From: Saccharothrix carnea
GTDB lineage: Bacteria; Actinomycetota; Actinomycetes; Mycobacteriales; Pseudonocardiaceae
Length of the DNA: 64,000 bases
Reading direction: 5' to 3'
NCBI RefSeq assembly: GCF_003014735.1
Contig: NZ_PYAX01000008.1
Coordinates: 124,001-188,000, forward strand
Both the position numbers and the translations under genes were made by a program. Shown one piece after another: positions 54,509-63,743 of the stretch. Each line of letters begins with the position of its first letter. Positions within the stretch are counted from its first letter, which is position 1. Below the pieces are notes generated by a model, which was given only the letters and a program-made list of their open reading frames with translations, did not search any database and was not told the DNA's origin.

Positions 54509-55014
54509 ACGTGCCGGACATCGTCGGGCCGGGGTTGGACGTGCTGTTCTGCGGTATCAACCCCGGTCTGCTGTCGGCCGCCAAGGGGCAGCACTTCGCC
54601 CGGCCGGGCAACCGGTTCTGGCCCGCGCTGCACCGGTCCGGCTTCACGCCCCGGCTGATGAGTCCCGCCGAGCAGGACGAGCTGCTCCGGTACGGGCTGG
54701 GGATCACCAACCTGGTCGCCCGGCCGACCGCGCGGGCCGACGAGCTGACGGCGGAGGAGCTGCGGGCCGGAGGCGAGCGGCTGACGGCGTTGGCGCGGCG
54801 GTACCGGCCGAAGGTGGTGGCGGTCGTGGGCGTGACGGCGTACCGGGCGGCGTTCGGGCGCAAGGCGGCGGCGATCGGCCCGCAGGAGGAGACGATCGCG
54901 TCGGCGCGGCTGTGGGTGCTGCCCAACCCCAGCGGACTCAACGCGCACTACCAGCTGCCCGCCCTGGCCGAGGTCTTCGGCCGACTGCGGTCAGAGATTG
55001 CGCAGGCCCACTAG
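54505..55014 (+). CDS. G/U(T) mismatch-specific DNA glycosylase (Mug/TDG type)
   Basis: 169 residues. VLFCGINPGLLSAAKGQHFARPGNRFWPALHRSGF (the GINPG motif with catalytic Asn near residue 18) and LPNPSGLNAHY are Mug/TDG hallmarks. It removes uracil, thymine or ethenocytosine opposite guanine. GTG start inside the stop of the nucleotidase gene. The last 24 bases overlap the convergent DUF742 gene. Confidence 0.94.
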   Translation: MNVPDIVGPGLDVLFCGINPGLLSAAKGQHFARPGNRFWPALHRSGFTPRLMSPAEQDELLRYGLGITNLVARPTARADELTAEELRAGGERLTALARRYRPKVVAVVGVTAYRAAFGRKAAAIGPQEETIASARLWVLPNPSGLNAHYQLPALAEVFGRLRSEIAQAH

Positions 55015-55677
55015 CACTCGTTCCAACAACGTGAAGTCGGGGCCGCCGGGTGCGGAGGCGTTGTCGTGCACGGCGACCACGCCCATCGAGATCAGGTCGC
55101 CGAGCAGCACCCGCGCCACGCCCAGCGGCACGGACAGCAGCGCCGAGACCTCGGCGACCGACCTCGGGTAGTTGGCGCACAGCTCCACGATCGACCGCTG
55201 CTCCGCGGTGCTCTCGCGCAGGGCGATCGCGATGCCGTCCTCCTCCAGCGAGACCAGCGTCTCCAGCCTCAGGTCGTAGCTGGAGGACGTGCGGCCACCC
55301 GTCCACGCGTAGGGGCGGACCAGGGGACCGGAGAACTCCTCCACCGCCGGCGGCGGCTCGGGCTCGCGGATGGCCGGCATGGGCGGTGGGTCGAAGTAGA
55401 GGTCGCGGTCGAACGGGGCGGTCTCCTCCAGCGGCTCCTCCTCCAGGCTGCGCCGCAGCGCCGCCGAGCCGAACCGGGCGCCCGTCGCGCCGATCTCGCC
55501 CCGCAACGACCTCCGCCGGCGGAGCGGCTTGGGCTGTTCCGTAGGCTGTTCTTCCAGACTGCGCCGCAGCGAGGGGGAGCCGAACCGGGCGCCGGTCGTG
55601 CCGACGTCCCCGCGCAGGGACCGGCGGCGTCTGCGCTCGCCGCCGGTCGGCTCCGGGTCAGAGCTGCCTGTGCTCAC
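54991..55677 (-). CDS. DUF742-domain protein with internally duplicated N-terminus
   Basis: 228 residues. The C-terminal 120 residues (VRPYAWTGGRTSSSYDLRLETLVSL, LCANYPRSVAEVSALLSVPLGVARVLLGDL) are a DUF742 winged-helix-like domain, usually encoded in four-gene 'conservons' with a kinase, a roadblock protein and a small GTPase; none of these is here. The N-terminal third is a tandem repeat of about 35 residues: RRRRSLRGDVGTTGARFGS and RRRRSLRGEIGATGARFGS, each followed by LRRSLEE. The start is GTG at 55677. The repeats are basic and might bind membrane or nucleic acid. Confidence 0.87.
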   Translation of the reverse strand: MSTGSSDPEPTGGERRRRRSLRGDVGTTGARFGSPSLRRSLEEQPTEQPKPLRRRRSLRGEIGATGARFGSAALRRSLEEEPLEETAPFDRDLYFDPPPMPAIREPEPPPAVEEFSGPLVRPYAWTGGRTSSSYDLRLETLVSLEEDGIAIALRESTAEQRSIVELCANYPRSVAEVSALLSVPLGVARVLLGDLISMGVVAVHDNASAPGGPDFTLLERVLVGLRNL

Positions 55678-55790
55678 ATTCCGGGAACCGTAGACCGAAC
55701 CGCGTTCGGCGGATGTCCGGCGTGTTTCGAGTGCGTGCAATCCTCGTTAACCACCGCACAAGCGCGGCTCCGGGCGGCCTGGAGGATGAT

Positions 55791-56018
55791 GTGACGATGC
55801 GCATCCGCGAGGTCGAGATCTCCGACGACATGATCAGGTTGGGTCAGTTCCTCAAGCTGGCGGGCTTGGCGGACAACGGCGCGCACGCCCGTGACCTGGT
55901 CGAATCCGAGGAGGTCACGGTCAACGGCCGGCTGGAGACCCGCCGGGGCGCCCAGCTGCACGACGGCGACGTGATCGCGGTGGGCGAGGAGAAGGCGCGG
56001 CTGGTTACCGGACGTTAG
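55791..56018 (+). CDS. Small S4-domain RNA-binding protein
   Basis: 75 residues. Almost the whole chain is an S4 domain: IRLGQFLKLAGLADNGAHARDLVESEEVTVNGRLETRRGAQLHDGDVI. Relatives (YbcJ/RqcP-like) bind structured or ribosomal RNA. GTG at 55791 is chosen because GGAGG (55781-55785) lies 5 bases upstream; the ATG two codons later would be 11 away. It stands alone, divergent from the DUF742 gene. Confidence 0.88.
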   Translation: MTMRIREVEISDDMIRLGQFLKLAGLADNGAHARDLVESEEVTVNGRLETRRGAQLHDGDVIAVGEEKARLVTGR

Positions 56019-56039
56019 CGTCGCTCACGTGCCGAGGCC

Positions 56040-56567
56040 TCACCGCGGTGGGGAGCCCTGGCGGCGGTAGGCCCACTCCTCGTGCCAGCAGTGGGGGTAG
56101 ACGCCGCGCCGGAAGTAGGCGCCCACGCCGTCGATCGGTGCCGCCGCGCGGTCGTGGTAGAGCAGCCAGTACGGCAGCACGGTGGCCACGACCCAGTTCA
56201 GCACCACCAGCGGCAGGTAGCCGGGGCCGAACAGGCGGGCCTGGAACACGTGCACGGCCTCGTGGTCGTCCACGCCCATCGCGATCCCGGCCTGCACGGG
56301 GCCGACCGTGGTGGCGAAGCCCTTGATCACGCCGTCGCGCAGGCCGAGCGTGCCCCGGTGCCGGCTGAACGCCGCGTCGACCTCGTTGCCGCGCGCCAGC
56401 GCGTAGGCCAGGAACACCGCGCCCGCCAGGGTGTTCGGCAGGCTCCACGTGGCGTCCACCACAGCCAGCGCGACGCCGCGGCGGCCACGCGGGTACAGCC
56501 GGGTCCGCCACGCCCACACCCCGTGGAACGCGCCCAGCAGCCCGCCGATCACCGACAGGACGACCAC
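56040..56567 (-). CDS. Small membrane protein with HExxH motif
   Basis: 175 residues; family not recognised. Three or four hydrophobic segments (VVVLSVIGGLLGAFHGVW, VDATWSLPNTLAGAVFLAYALARG, LPLVVLNWVVATVLPYWLLY). Between them GVDDHEAVHVFQARLFG contains HEAVH, the zinc-protease HExxH pattern, and the end PHCWHEEWAYRRQ has more His and a Cys. A membrane-bound zinc protein is possible; HExxH also occurs by chance. GTG at 56567 is used because it precedes the first helix. Confidence 0.68.
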   Translation of the reverse strand: MVVLSVIGGLLGAFHGVWAWRTRLYPRGRRGVALAVVDATWSLPNTLAGAVFLAYALARGNEVDAAFSRHRGTLGLRDGVIKGFATTVGPVQAGIAMGVDDHEAVHVFQARLFGPGYLPLVVLNWVVATVLPYWLLYHDRAAAPIDGVGAYFRRGVYPHCWHEEWAYRRQGSPPR

Positions 56568-57141
56568 CGGACCATTGTGACCGGAAAAGTGGCGACGGTC
56601 ACTCCGGATCGGCCAAGGGGTGGGAAATGTCAGCCGCTCCTCACCCGAAGTGTCCGCGCCGTTGCGCCGAATAGCTGCTACCGCACTGTGAATGGGTGAC
56701 CGCGACCCGCCACGGTGCGGTCTCGCCGATAGGGCCTCGGGTCCTTTCCCGGGTGCATTCCGGCTCAGCTTCGACCGACGTCGAAAACCCGCTGTAACGG
56801 AAGCCGTCCCAGATTCGATGGACGTGTCCGCGTGCCTGCGCGACCGGCCACCCGCCACTGTGGACCATGCGTCCCGGTAGCTGGGCAAGCCTTTTCCGGG
56901 AACGTTGTCGGTAACCCGAAGTCACCTGGCGAACCGGATCGGTGTGCACCGACCGGCGGACCGGGGGAATGGAGCCCGGTCGAAGTTCACGGTCCGTGTA
57001 ACGCGCGCCCCCGAGTTGACGAATGACGGTTTGGCGAGGCGAGAAATCGCCGGCCGAACATTTGCCGTACACCACGCGGGTCCGTCGGGGATGCCCTGCG
57101 AACGTGCACGTCCGAACCGGCCCAACCCGGGGAGTACCACG
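56568..57141. other. 574-base intergenic region upstream of the sugar transferase
   Basis: No gene is supported. Short frames here lack good codon pattern and ribosome binding sites. It presumably carries promoters for both flanking divergent genes and a long leader for the sugar transferase. A run near 56985-57060 (GTCCGTGTAACGCGC, TTGACGAATGACGG) includes a TTGACG that could be a -35. I looked for known riboswitch cores (such as c-di-AMP type) and found none that I trust. Confidence 0.5.
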
Positions 57142-58635
57142 ATGAGCGAGCAGGTCCAGCCCACGCGACACAGACCGGTCGCGGGGCTCGGCACCACCCA
57201 CCGCACCATTCACCGCACCACGAGCCCCACAGTCGGCAGCTGGGAACCCGCCTACCGCTACGGCGTGATCGCCGCCGACGTCTTCTGCACGGTCCTGGTC
57301 GTCGTCCTCGCGGGCGTAGTGCTGTCCGCCCGCCACGCCTCCTTCGGTCCGCTGCCCCTGTTGGGGCTGGAAGCGGTCACCGTCGCGGTGGTCGTGGGAT
57401 CGCTGTTCCTCAACCGGGTGTGGAACCCCATGGTGCTGGGCCAGGGCGCGGAGGAGTTCCGCCGCCTGGGCCGCGGCCTGTTCGGCTCGGTCGTCGCGCT
57501 GGGCCTGGCCGCGCTCGCGGCCGGGTTGCCCGGTGCCCGGCTGTGGGTGTTCGTGGTCGGACCGGCCATCGCGCTGGTCGCCTTCCCGGTCCGCTACCTG
57601 CTGCGCCGCCCGCTGCACCGCGCCCGCGGCGAGGGCCGCTGCCTGCTGCCGGTGCTCGCGGCGGGCAACCTCGACACCGTCGCCGACCTGATCGGCCGCA
57701 CCCGCCGCGCGCCCCACCTGGGCTGGCGCGTGGACGCCGTGTGCACGGTCGACGGCCGCGCCGAGATCGGCCTGGAACTGGACGGCGTGCCGGTCGTGGG
57801 CCGGTTCGGCGACCTCGGCGAGCAGGTCCGCCGCGGCGGCTACCGGATCGTCGCGGTCACCGCCGACGCCTACTGGACGCCGCGCCGGCTGCAACAGCTC
57901 GCCTGGGACCTGGAGGGCACCGGCACCGAGATGGTCGTCGCGCCCGCCCTCATGGACTTCGCCGGACCGCGGCTGCACGTCACCGGCGTGCTCGGGATGC
58001 CGCTGCTGCGGGTGAGCGAGCCGTCGTTCACCGGCTTCCGCCGCCTGGTCAAGACGGCCGTGGACAAGGTCGGCGCGGCGCTGCTGGTCGCGTTGCTCAG
58101 CCCGGTGCTGCTGGCCGTCGCGGTGGCGATCATGGTCGACACCCGGGGACCGGTGCTCTACCGGCAGCGCCGCGTCGGCAAGGACGGCGTGCCGTTCACC
58201 ATCCTGAAGTTCCGCACCATGGTCACCAACGCGGACGCGCTGCGCGCCAAGCTGCAAGCGGTGAACGAAGGCGCGGGCGTGCTGTTCAAGATGCGCCGCG
58301 ACCCCCGCGTCACCGCCGTGGGCCGGTTCCTGCGGCGCTACTCGCTGGACGAGCTGCCGCAGCTGTTCAACGTGCTCACCGGTCCCATGTCGCTGGTCGG
58401 CCCACGGCCGCCGCTGCCGGAGGAGAGCGCGAAGTACGGCCCGGCCATGCGCCGCCGGCTGCTGGTGAAGCCGGGACTGACCGGGTTGTGGCAGGTCTCC
58501 GGGCGCAGCGACCTGTCGTGGGAGGAGTCCGTGCGGCTCGACCTGCGGTACGTGGAGGAGTGGTCGCTCGCCCTGGACGCGCTGATCCTGTGGAAGACCT
58601 TCCGCGCCGTCTTCGGCGGCCAGGGGGCCTACTGA
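57142..58635 (+). CDS. Polyprenyl glycosylphosphotransferase (WbaP/EpsE-like sugar transferase)
   Basis: 497 residues. Four N-terminal membrane helices (about residues 40-155), a CoA-binding-like middle domain (LLPVLAAGNLDTVADLIGRTRRAP), a fifth helix (about 310-335) and the conserved catalytic C-terminus: YRQRRVGKDGVPFTILKFRTM, RRYSLDELPQLFNVL, SLVGPRPPLPEE, KPGLTGLWQVSGRSDL. It links the first sugar-1-phosphate to undecaprenyl phosphate to start an exopolysaccharide unit. ATG at 57142 has GGGGAG 7 bases upstream. It is likely the first gene of a polysaccharide locus that continues past the window. Confidence 0.93.
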   Translation: MSEQVQPTRHRPVAGLGTTHRTIHRTTSPTVGSWEPAYRYGVIAADVFCTVLVVVLAGVVLSARHASFGPLPLLGLEAVTVAVVVGSLFLNRVWNPMVLGQGAEEFRRLGRGLFGSVVALGLAALAAGLPGARLWVFVVGPAIALVAFPVRYLLRRPLHRARGEGRCLLPVLAAGNLDTVADLIGRTRRAPHLGWRVDAVCTVDGRAEIGLELDGVPVVGRFGDLGEQVRRGGYRIVAVTADAYWTPRRLQQLAWDLEGTGTEMVVAPALMDFAGPRLHVTGVLGMPLLRVSEPSFTGFRRLVKTAVDKVGAALLVALLSPVLLAVAVAIMVDTRGPVLYRQRRVGKDGVPFTILKFRTMVTNADALRAKLQAVNEGAGVLFKMRRDPRVTAVGRFLRRYSLDELPQLFNVLTGPMSLVGPRPPLPEESAKYGPAMRRRLLVKPGLTGLWQVSGRSDLSWEESVRLDLRYVEEWSLALDALILWKTFRAVFGGQGAY

Positions 58636-58895
58636 TGACCGGCTCACCGATCACCGGCCGACAGGTGACCCGTCTCCGGACCGCCATCGGCTTGGCGTGC
58701 CAGTCCACACCGGACAGGATCACGCGCTAGCGCAGTACGGGCACAGCCTGCGTTCGGCGGTACGGATCCTTCCGTTGTGGTGTAACGCGAAGCTCGTTCC
58801 CAGCGACGATCGGAGCAACAAGGCTCCGCTGGTCGATGCAGTGCTCGCGCGATCACCACCCGTCACGACAGCTTGTGCTCGAAAGGTGAAATCCC

Positions 58896-61800
58896 ATGAC
58901 CGCCGACCAGACGCGGGCCAGACCTGCGCTCGCGACAACGCTGCTGCGCCTCGTGATCGTCGCCGCCCTGGTGGCGTCCACGATCGCGGTCGTCGGTCTG
59001 CTGCGCGCCCCGGAGGCGGTCGCCGCGCCGTGTGACGCGCCCGTGGTCAACAAGGTGGCGTGCGAGAACACCAAGCCGGGCACGCCCGACTGGCAGGTGT
59101 CCTACCGCGACGACGGCATCCTCGGCTTCACCACGGACATCAGCTCCACCCCGGGCGGCCGGGTCGACTTCAAGATGCTCACCAGCGCGTCGTCGTACTA
59201 CATCGACATCTACCGGCTCGGCTGGTACGGCGGCGTCGGCGCCCGGTTCCAGGAGCGGATCACCCGCGCCACGCCGCAGAACCAGCCGCCGTGCCTGCGC
59301 GGCACGGACGGCAGCGCGTTGATCGACTGCGGCAACTGGGCCACGTCGCTGAGCTGGAACGTGCCGACCACCGCGGTCTCGGGCCTGTACTACGCGCGCA
59401 CGCACCGCAACGACAACGGCGCCGAGAACGAGATCGTGTTCGTCGTCCGCGACGACACCAGCACCTCGAAGATCCTGTTCCAGACCTCCGACTCGACCTG
59501 GGTGGCCTACAACCGCTACGGCGGCAACAGCCTGTACTTCGGCGACGGACCCGGCCAGGGCGGGCAGGCCTACAAAGTCAGCTACAACCGCCCGTACACC
59601 GGCGGCGACGGCGACGACAACTTCATCTTCAACGCCGAGTACCCGATGCTGCGCTTCCTGGAGGCCAACGGGTACGACGTGAGCTACACCACGGACGCCG
59701 ACTCGGCCCGGCGCGGTCACCTGATCCGCAACCACCAGGTGTTCATGGCGGTGGGCCACGACGAGTACTGGTCCGAGGAGCAGCGCGCCAACGTGGAAGC
59801 CGCCCGGGACGCGGGCGTGCACCTGGCGTTCCTGACCGGTAACGAGATCTTCTGGAAGCACCGGTGGGAGAAGAGCATCGACTCCTCCCGAACCGACTGG
59901 CGCACCATCGCCTGTTACAAGGAGACCAAGGGCACCCAGAACGACGGCCTGGCCGACTGGACCGGCACCTGGCGCGACCCGCGCTACCCCGACCAGGACG
60001 GCGGCAAGCCGGAGAACGCGCTGCTGGGCAACATCTTCACGGTCAACGGCCGCCGCGAGGACTCCCTGCAGGTACCGGCCGCCCACGGCAAGATGCGGCT
60101 GTGGCGGCACACGTCGTTGCAGAGCCTGGCCGCCGGCTCCACCTACACGTTCCAGCCGGGCACGCTCGGCTACGAGTGGAACTCGGTGGAGGACAACGGC
60201 TTCCAGCCGCCGGGCGTGGCCCAGCTGTCCCGCACCACCGTGACCATGCCGGACGGCCCGTACGTGCTGCAGAACCACGGCGACCTCTACACCCCGGACA
60301 CCAAGACCCACGCGATCACCTACTACAAGCACCCGAGCGGGTCGCTGGTGTTCGGCGCGGGCACGGTCCAGTGGGCGTGGGGCGTGGACGACGAGCACGC
60401 GTTCCTCACCAACACGCCGACCTCCGACGTGCGGATGAAGCAGGCCACGGTCAACTTCCTGGCCGACATGGGCGTGCAGGCGTCGACGTTGCAGGCCGGT
60501 CTGGTGCAGGCGACCAAGAGCACCGACACCCTGGCACCGGCGGTGGCGTTCAGCAACGTGCCGCCGATCTCGACCGTGGGCGCGGCTTACACGTTCGGCG
60601 GCACGGTGACCGACGTGGGCGGCCAGGTCGGCGGCGTCGAGGTGTCCACGGACGGCGGCACCCGCTGGCACCCGGCGGTGTGGCAGGCCGGGCAGACCGG
60701 GTGGAGCTACACCTACACCCCGAGCACGTCCGGCCCGGCGAGCCTGCGCGTGCGCGCGGTGGACGACTCGGCGAACCTGTCCACCCCCGTGGTGGCCACG
60801 CCCGGCGTGAGCCCGCGCACCTGCCCGTGCGGCCTGTGGACCAGCGCCGACAGCCCCGACGTGCCCGACAGCGGTGACGCCTCGCCGCTGGAGCTGGGCG
60901 TGAAGTGGCGCGCGAGCGGCGACGGCTACGTGCGCGGCGTGAAGTTCTACAAAGGACCGGGCAACACCGGCACGCACACCGGCACGTTGTGGGACCGCAA
61001 CGGCACCCCGCTGGCCACCGGCACGTTCACCGGTGAGACCGCGGGCGGCTGGCAGACGTTGACCTTCGCCCAGCCCGTGGCGGTGGCCGCGGGCACCACG
61101 TACGTCGTGTCGTACTTCGCGCCCAACGGGCACTACTCGTACGACCTGGAGTACTTCTTCCAGCAGCCGCGCCACCTCGAACCGCTCACCGGTCTGAAGA
61201 ACGGCGAGGACGGCCCGAACGGCCTGTTCCGGTTCGGCGGCCCCGGCTTCCCGACCCAGTCCCACTGGGGCAGCAACTACTGGGTGGACGTGGTGTGGGC
61301 GCCGGACCCCGGCCCCGACCAGCGCGCACCGCTGCTCGTGTCCACCACGCCGGTCGACGGCGAGGGCACGGTCGCGCTCGACCCCGTCGCCTCCGCCACC
61401 TACGACGAGGCGATCGCGCCCGGCTCCGCCCAGTTCACGCTGACCGGGCCGAACGGCGCGGTGTCCGGCTCGACGTCGCTGTCGAACGAGAACAAGACCG
61501 TGAGGTTCACGCCGAGCCAGGCGTTGACCCCGAACACGGGCTACGCGGTGGCGCTGCGCGGGTCGGACGCGGCGGGCAACCAGACGCCGCAGTCGACGTG
61601 GTCGTTCACCACCGGCGCGACCCGGCCCGCGACGTGCCCGTGCACGGTCTGGGACGACTTCGCCCGGCCCGCCGTGTACGCGGCGGACGACACCACGCCG
61701 ATCGAGGTCGGCACCAAGGTCCGCTTCAACGGCAAGGGCGAGGTGCTCGGCGTCCGGTTCTTCAAGGGCACCGGCAACACCGGCACGCACACCGGCTCGC

Positions 61801-63737
61801 TGTGGTCGTCCACCGGCCTGCTGCTGGCCACCGGCACGTTCACCAACGAGACCGCGAGCGGCTGGCAGAAGCTGACCTTCGCCTCACCGGTGGTCGTGCA
61901 GGCGAACACCACCTACATCGTGTCCTACCACGCGCCCAAGGGGCGTTACTCGGTCAGCAGCGGCTACTTCGCGGGCCAGGGTGCGAGCTACGCCGGGCTG
62001 CGCGCGCTCGCCGACGGCATCGACGGGCCCAACGGCGTGTACCGGTACGGCAGCGGTGGCTTCGCCCCGACCTCGTCGTACAACGCGACGAACTACTGGG
62101 TCGACGTCGTCTTCCGCAACGGCCTCAACGGCGACACCACCCCGCCGACGCTGACCAACCGCGCCCCGGCGGTCGACGCCACCGACGTCGTCGCCACCAC
62201 GCCGGTGTCCGCGACGTTCAGCGAGCCGGTCGACCCGGCCAGCGCGCAGTTCTGGCTGACCGACCCGCGCGGCGCGCAGCTGACCGGCTCGGTGTCGCTG
62301 TCCGGTGACCAGCGGACCGTCACCTGGACGCCCTCGGGCAAGCTGGCGCCGAACACCCGCTACACCGCGAGCGCGCTGATCGCCGACGTCAACGGCAACC
62401 CGATGCCGGACCCGGTGACGTGGTCGTTCACCACCGCCGCGGAGGTCATCTGCCCGTGCTCGCTGTTCAGCGCGGCGACCGTGCCGACGATCACCTCGGC
62501 GGACGACACCGGCTCGTACGAGCTGGGCGTGCGGTTCACCCCGACGTCCGGCGGCCGGATCACCGGCGTGAAGTTCTACAAGGGCGCGGGCAACACCGGC
62601 ACGCACACCGGCTCGCTGTGGTCGTCGAGCGGACAGCGGCTGGCCACCGGCACGTTCAGCGGCGAGACCGCGGGCGGCTGGCAGACGTTGACGTTCACCA
62701 CGCCGGTCTTCGTGTCGGCGGGCCAGACCTACACCGCCTCGTACACCACGACCACCGGCCACTACTCCGTGGACGCCGGGTACTTCAACGGCTACGCGGT
62801 GACCAGCGGGCCGTTGAGCGCGCCGTCCGGCCTGGACGGCGGCAACGGCGTCTACCGGGCCGGTGCGGGCCACCCGACGAACTCCTACGCGGGCGGCAAC
62901 TACTGGGTCGACGTCGTCTTCCTGCCCAACGACGACAACGTGCCGCCGGTCGTCAACGGGCGCACACCGCTCGACGGCGCCAGTGAGGTGTCCCGCACGT
63001 CGCCGCTGACCGCGAGCTTCGACGAGCCGGTCGACCTCAGCACCGCCCAGTTCACGCTCGCCGACTCCGGCGGCGCGAAGGTCGCGGGCACGCTGTCGCT
63101 GTCGGCGAACCAGCAGCAGGTGACCTGGACACCGGCCGCCCCGCTGGGCGGCGGCATGACCTACACCGCGAGCCTGCGCGTCGCCGACGTCTACGGCAAC
63201 CTGATGACCGCTCCCACCACCTGGTCGTTCACCACGACCACCGAGGGCGAATGCCCGTGCTCGCTGTTCAGCGCGGCGACCGTGCCGACGGTGGCATCGG
63301 CCGACGACACCGGCTCGTACGAGCTGGGCGTCCGGTTCGTGCCTTCGGTGGCCGGGTCCGTCGCCGGGGTGAGGTTCTACAAGGGCGCGGGCAACACCGG
63401 CACGCACACCGGCACCCTGTGGGACGCCGCGGGCAACCCGCTGGCCACCGGCACGTTCACCGACGAGACGGCCACCGGCTGGCAGACGCTCACCTTCACC
63501 ACCCCCGTGACCGTCCTCGCGGGCACGACCTACGTAGCCTCCTACACCGCGCCGAACGGCCGGTACTCCGTGGACACCGGGTACTTCATGGGCAACGCCG
63601 TGACCAGCCCGCCACTGAGCGCCCCGGCCACCGCCGAGGGCGCCCGCAACGGCGTCTACCGGTCCGGTCCCGGCTTCCCCGAGTCGTCCTACGCGGGCAG
63701 CAACTACTGGGTCGACGTCCTCTTCACCACCGACTGA
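58896..63737 (+). CDS. Large secreted protein: DUF6605-like domain plus four DUF4082 and three Ig-like domains
   Basis: 1613 residues. Signal segment (about 14-48, ending APEAVAAP), then a catalytic-looking N-terminal domain (about 55-545, N,N-dimethylformamidase-beta-like/DUF6605: MLTSASSYYIDIYRLGWYGG, VGHDEYWSEEQRANVEAARDAG), a short Ig-like part to about 640, and an alternation of DUF4082 (about 642-804, 913-1073, 1185-1344, 1451-1613; each starts CPC) with Big_5-type Ig domains (about 808-908, 1080-1180, 1347-1448; each ends TWSFTT). DUF4082 is thought to bind carbohydrate. ATG at 58896 has GAAAGGTG upstream. Probably a cell-surface or EPS-associated hydrolase or adhesin; the activity is unknown. 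Confidence 0.9.
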   Translation: MTADQTRARPALATTLLRLVIVAALVASTIAVVGLLRAPEAVAAPCDAPVVNKVACENTKPGTPDWQVSYRDDGILGFTTDISSTPGGRVDFKMLTSASSYYIDIYRLGWYGGVGARFQERITRATPQNQPPCLRGTDGSALIDCGNWATSLSWNVPTTAVSGLYYARTHRNDNGAENEIVFVVRDDTSTSKILFQTSDSTWVAYNRYGGNSLYFGDGPGQGGQAYKVSYNRPYTGGDGDDNFIFNAEYPMLRFLEANGYDVSYTTDADSARRGHLIRNHQVFMAVGHDEYWSEEQRANVEAARDAGVHLAFLTGNEIFWKHRWEKSIDSSRTDWRTIACYKETKGTQNDGLADWTGTWRDPRYPDQDGGKPENALLGNIFTVNGRREDSLQVPAAHGKMRLWRHTSLQSLAAGSTYTFQPGTLGYEWNSVEDNGFQPPGVAQLSRTTVTMPDGPYVLQNHGDLYTPDTKTHAITYYKHPSGSLVFGAGTVQWAWGVDDEHAFLTNTPTSDVRMKQATVNFLADMGVQASTLQAGLVQATKSTDTLAPAVAFSNVPPISTVGAAYTFGGTVTDVGGQVGGVEVSTDGGTRWHPAVWQAGQTGWSYTYTPSTSGPASLRVRAVDDSANLSTPVVATPGVSPRTCPCGLWTSADSPDVPDSGDASPLELGVKWRASGDGYVRGVKFYKGPGNTGTHTGTLWDRNGTPLATGTFTGETAGGWQTLTFAQPVAVAAGTTYVVSYFAPNGHYSYDLEYFFQQPRHLEPLTGLKNGEDGPNGLFRFGGPGFPTQSHWGSNYWVDVVWAPDPGPDQRAPLLVSTTPVDGEGTVALDPVASATYDEAIAPGSAQFTLTGPNGAVSGSTSLSNENKTVRFTPSQALTPNTGYAVALRGSDAAGNQTPQSTWSFTTGATRPATCPCTVWDDFARPAVYAADDTTPIEVGTKVRFNGKGEVLGVRFFKGTGNTGTHTGSLWSSTGLLLATGTFTNETASGWQKLTFASPVVVQANTTYIVSYHAPKGRYSVSSGYFAGQGASYAGLRALADGIDGPNGVYRYGSGGFAPTSSYNATNYWVDVVFRNGLNGDTTPPTLTNRAPAVDATDVVATTPVSATFSEPVDPASAQFWLTDPRGAQLTGSVSLSGDQRTVTWTPSGKLAPNTRYTASALIADVNGNPMPDPVTWSFTTAAEVICPCSLFSAATVPTITSADDTGSYELGVRFTPTSGGRITGVKFYKGAGNTGTHTGSLWSSSGQRLATGTFSGETAGGWQTLTFTTPVFVSAGQTYTASYTTTTGHYSVDAGYFNGYAVTSGPLSAPSGLDGGNGVYRAGAGHPTNSYAGGNYWVDVVFLPNDDNVPPVVNGRTPLDGASEVSRTSPLTASFDEPVDLSTAQFTLADSGGAKVAGTLSLSANQQQVTWTPAAPLGGGMTYTASLRVADVYGNLMTAPTTWSFTTTTEGECPCSLFSAATVPTVASADDTGSYELGVRFVPSVAGSVAGVRFYKGAGNTGTHTGTLWDAAGNPLATGTFTDETATGWQTLTFTTPVTVLAGTTYVASYTAPNGRYSVDTGYFMGNAVTSPPLSAPATAEGARNGVYRSGPGFPESSYAGSNYWVDVLFTTD

Positions 63738-63743
63738 CCACGC

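Noticed and set aside
56568-57141. Possible riboswitch in the long leader of the sugar transferase gene
   Set aside because: No conserved core (c-di-AMP, c-di-GMP, cobalamin and similar) could be recognised; a covariance search would be needed.
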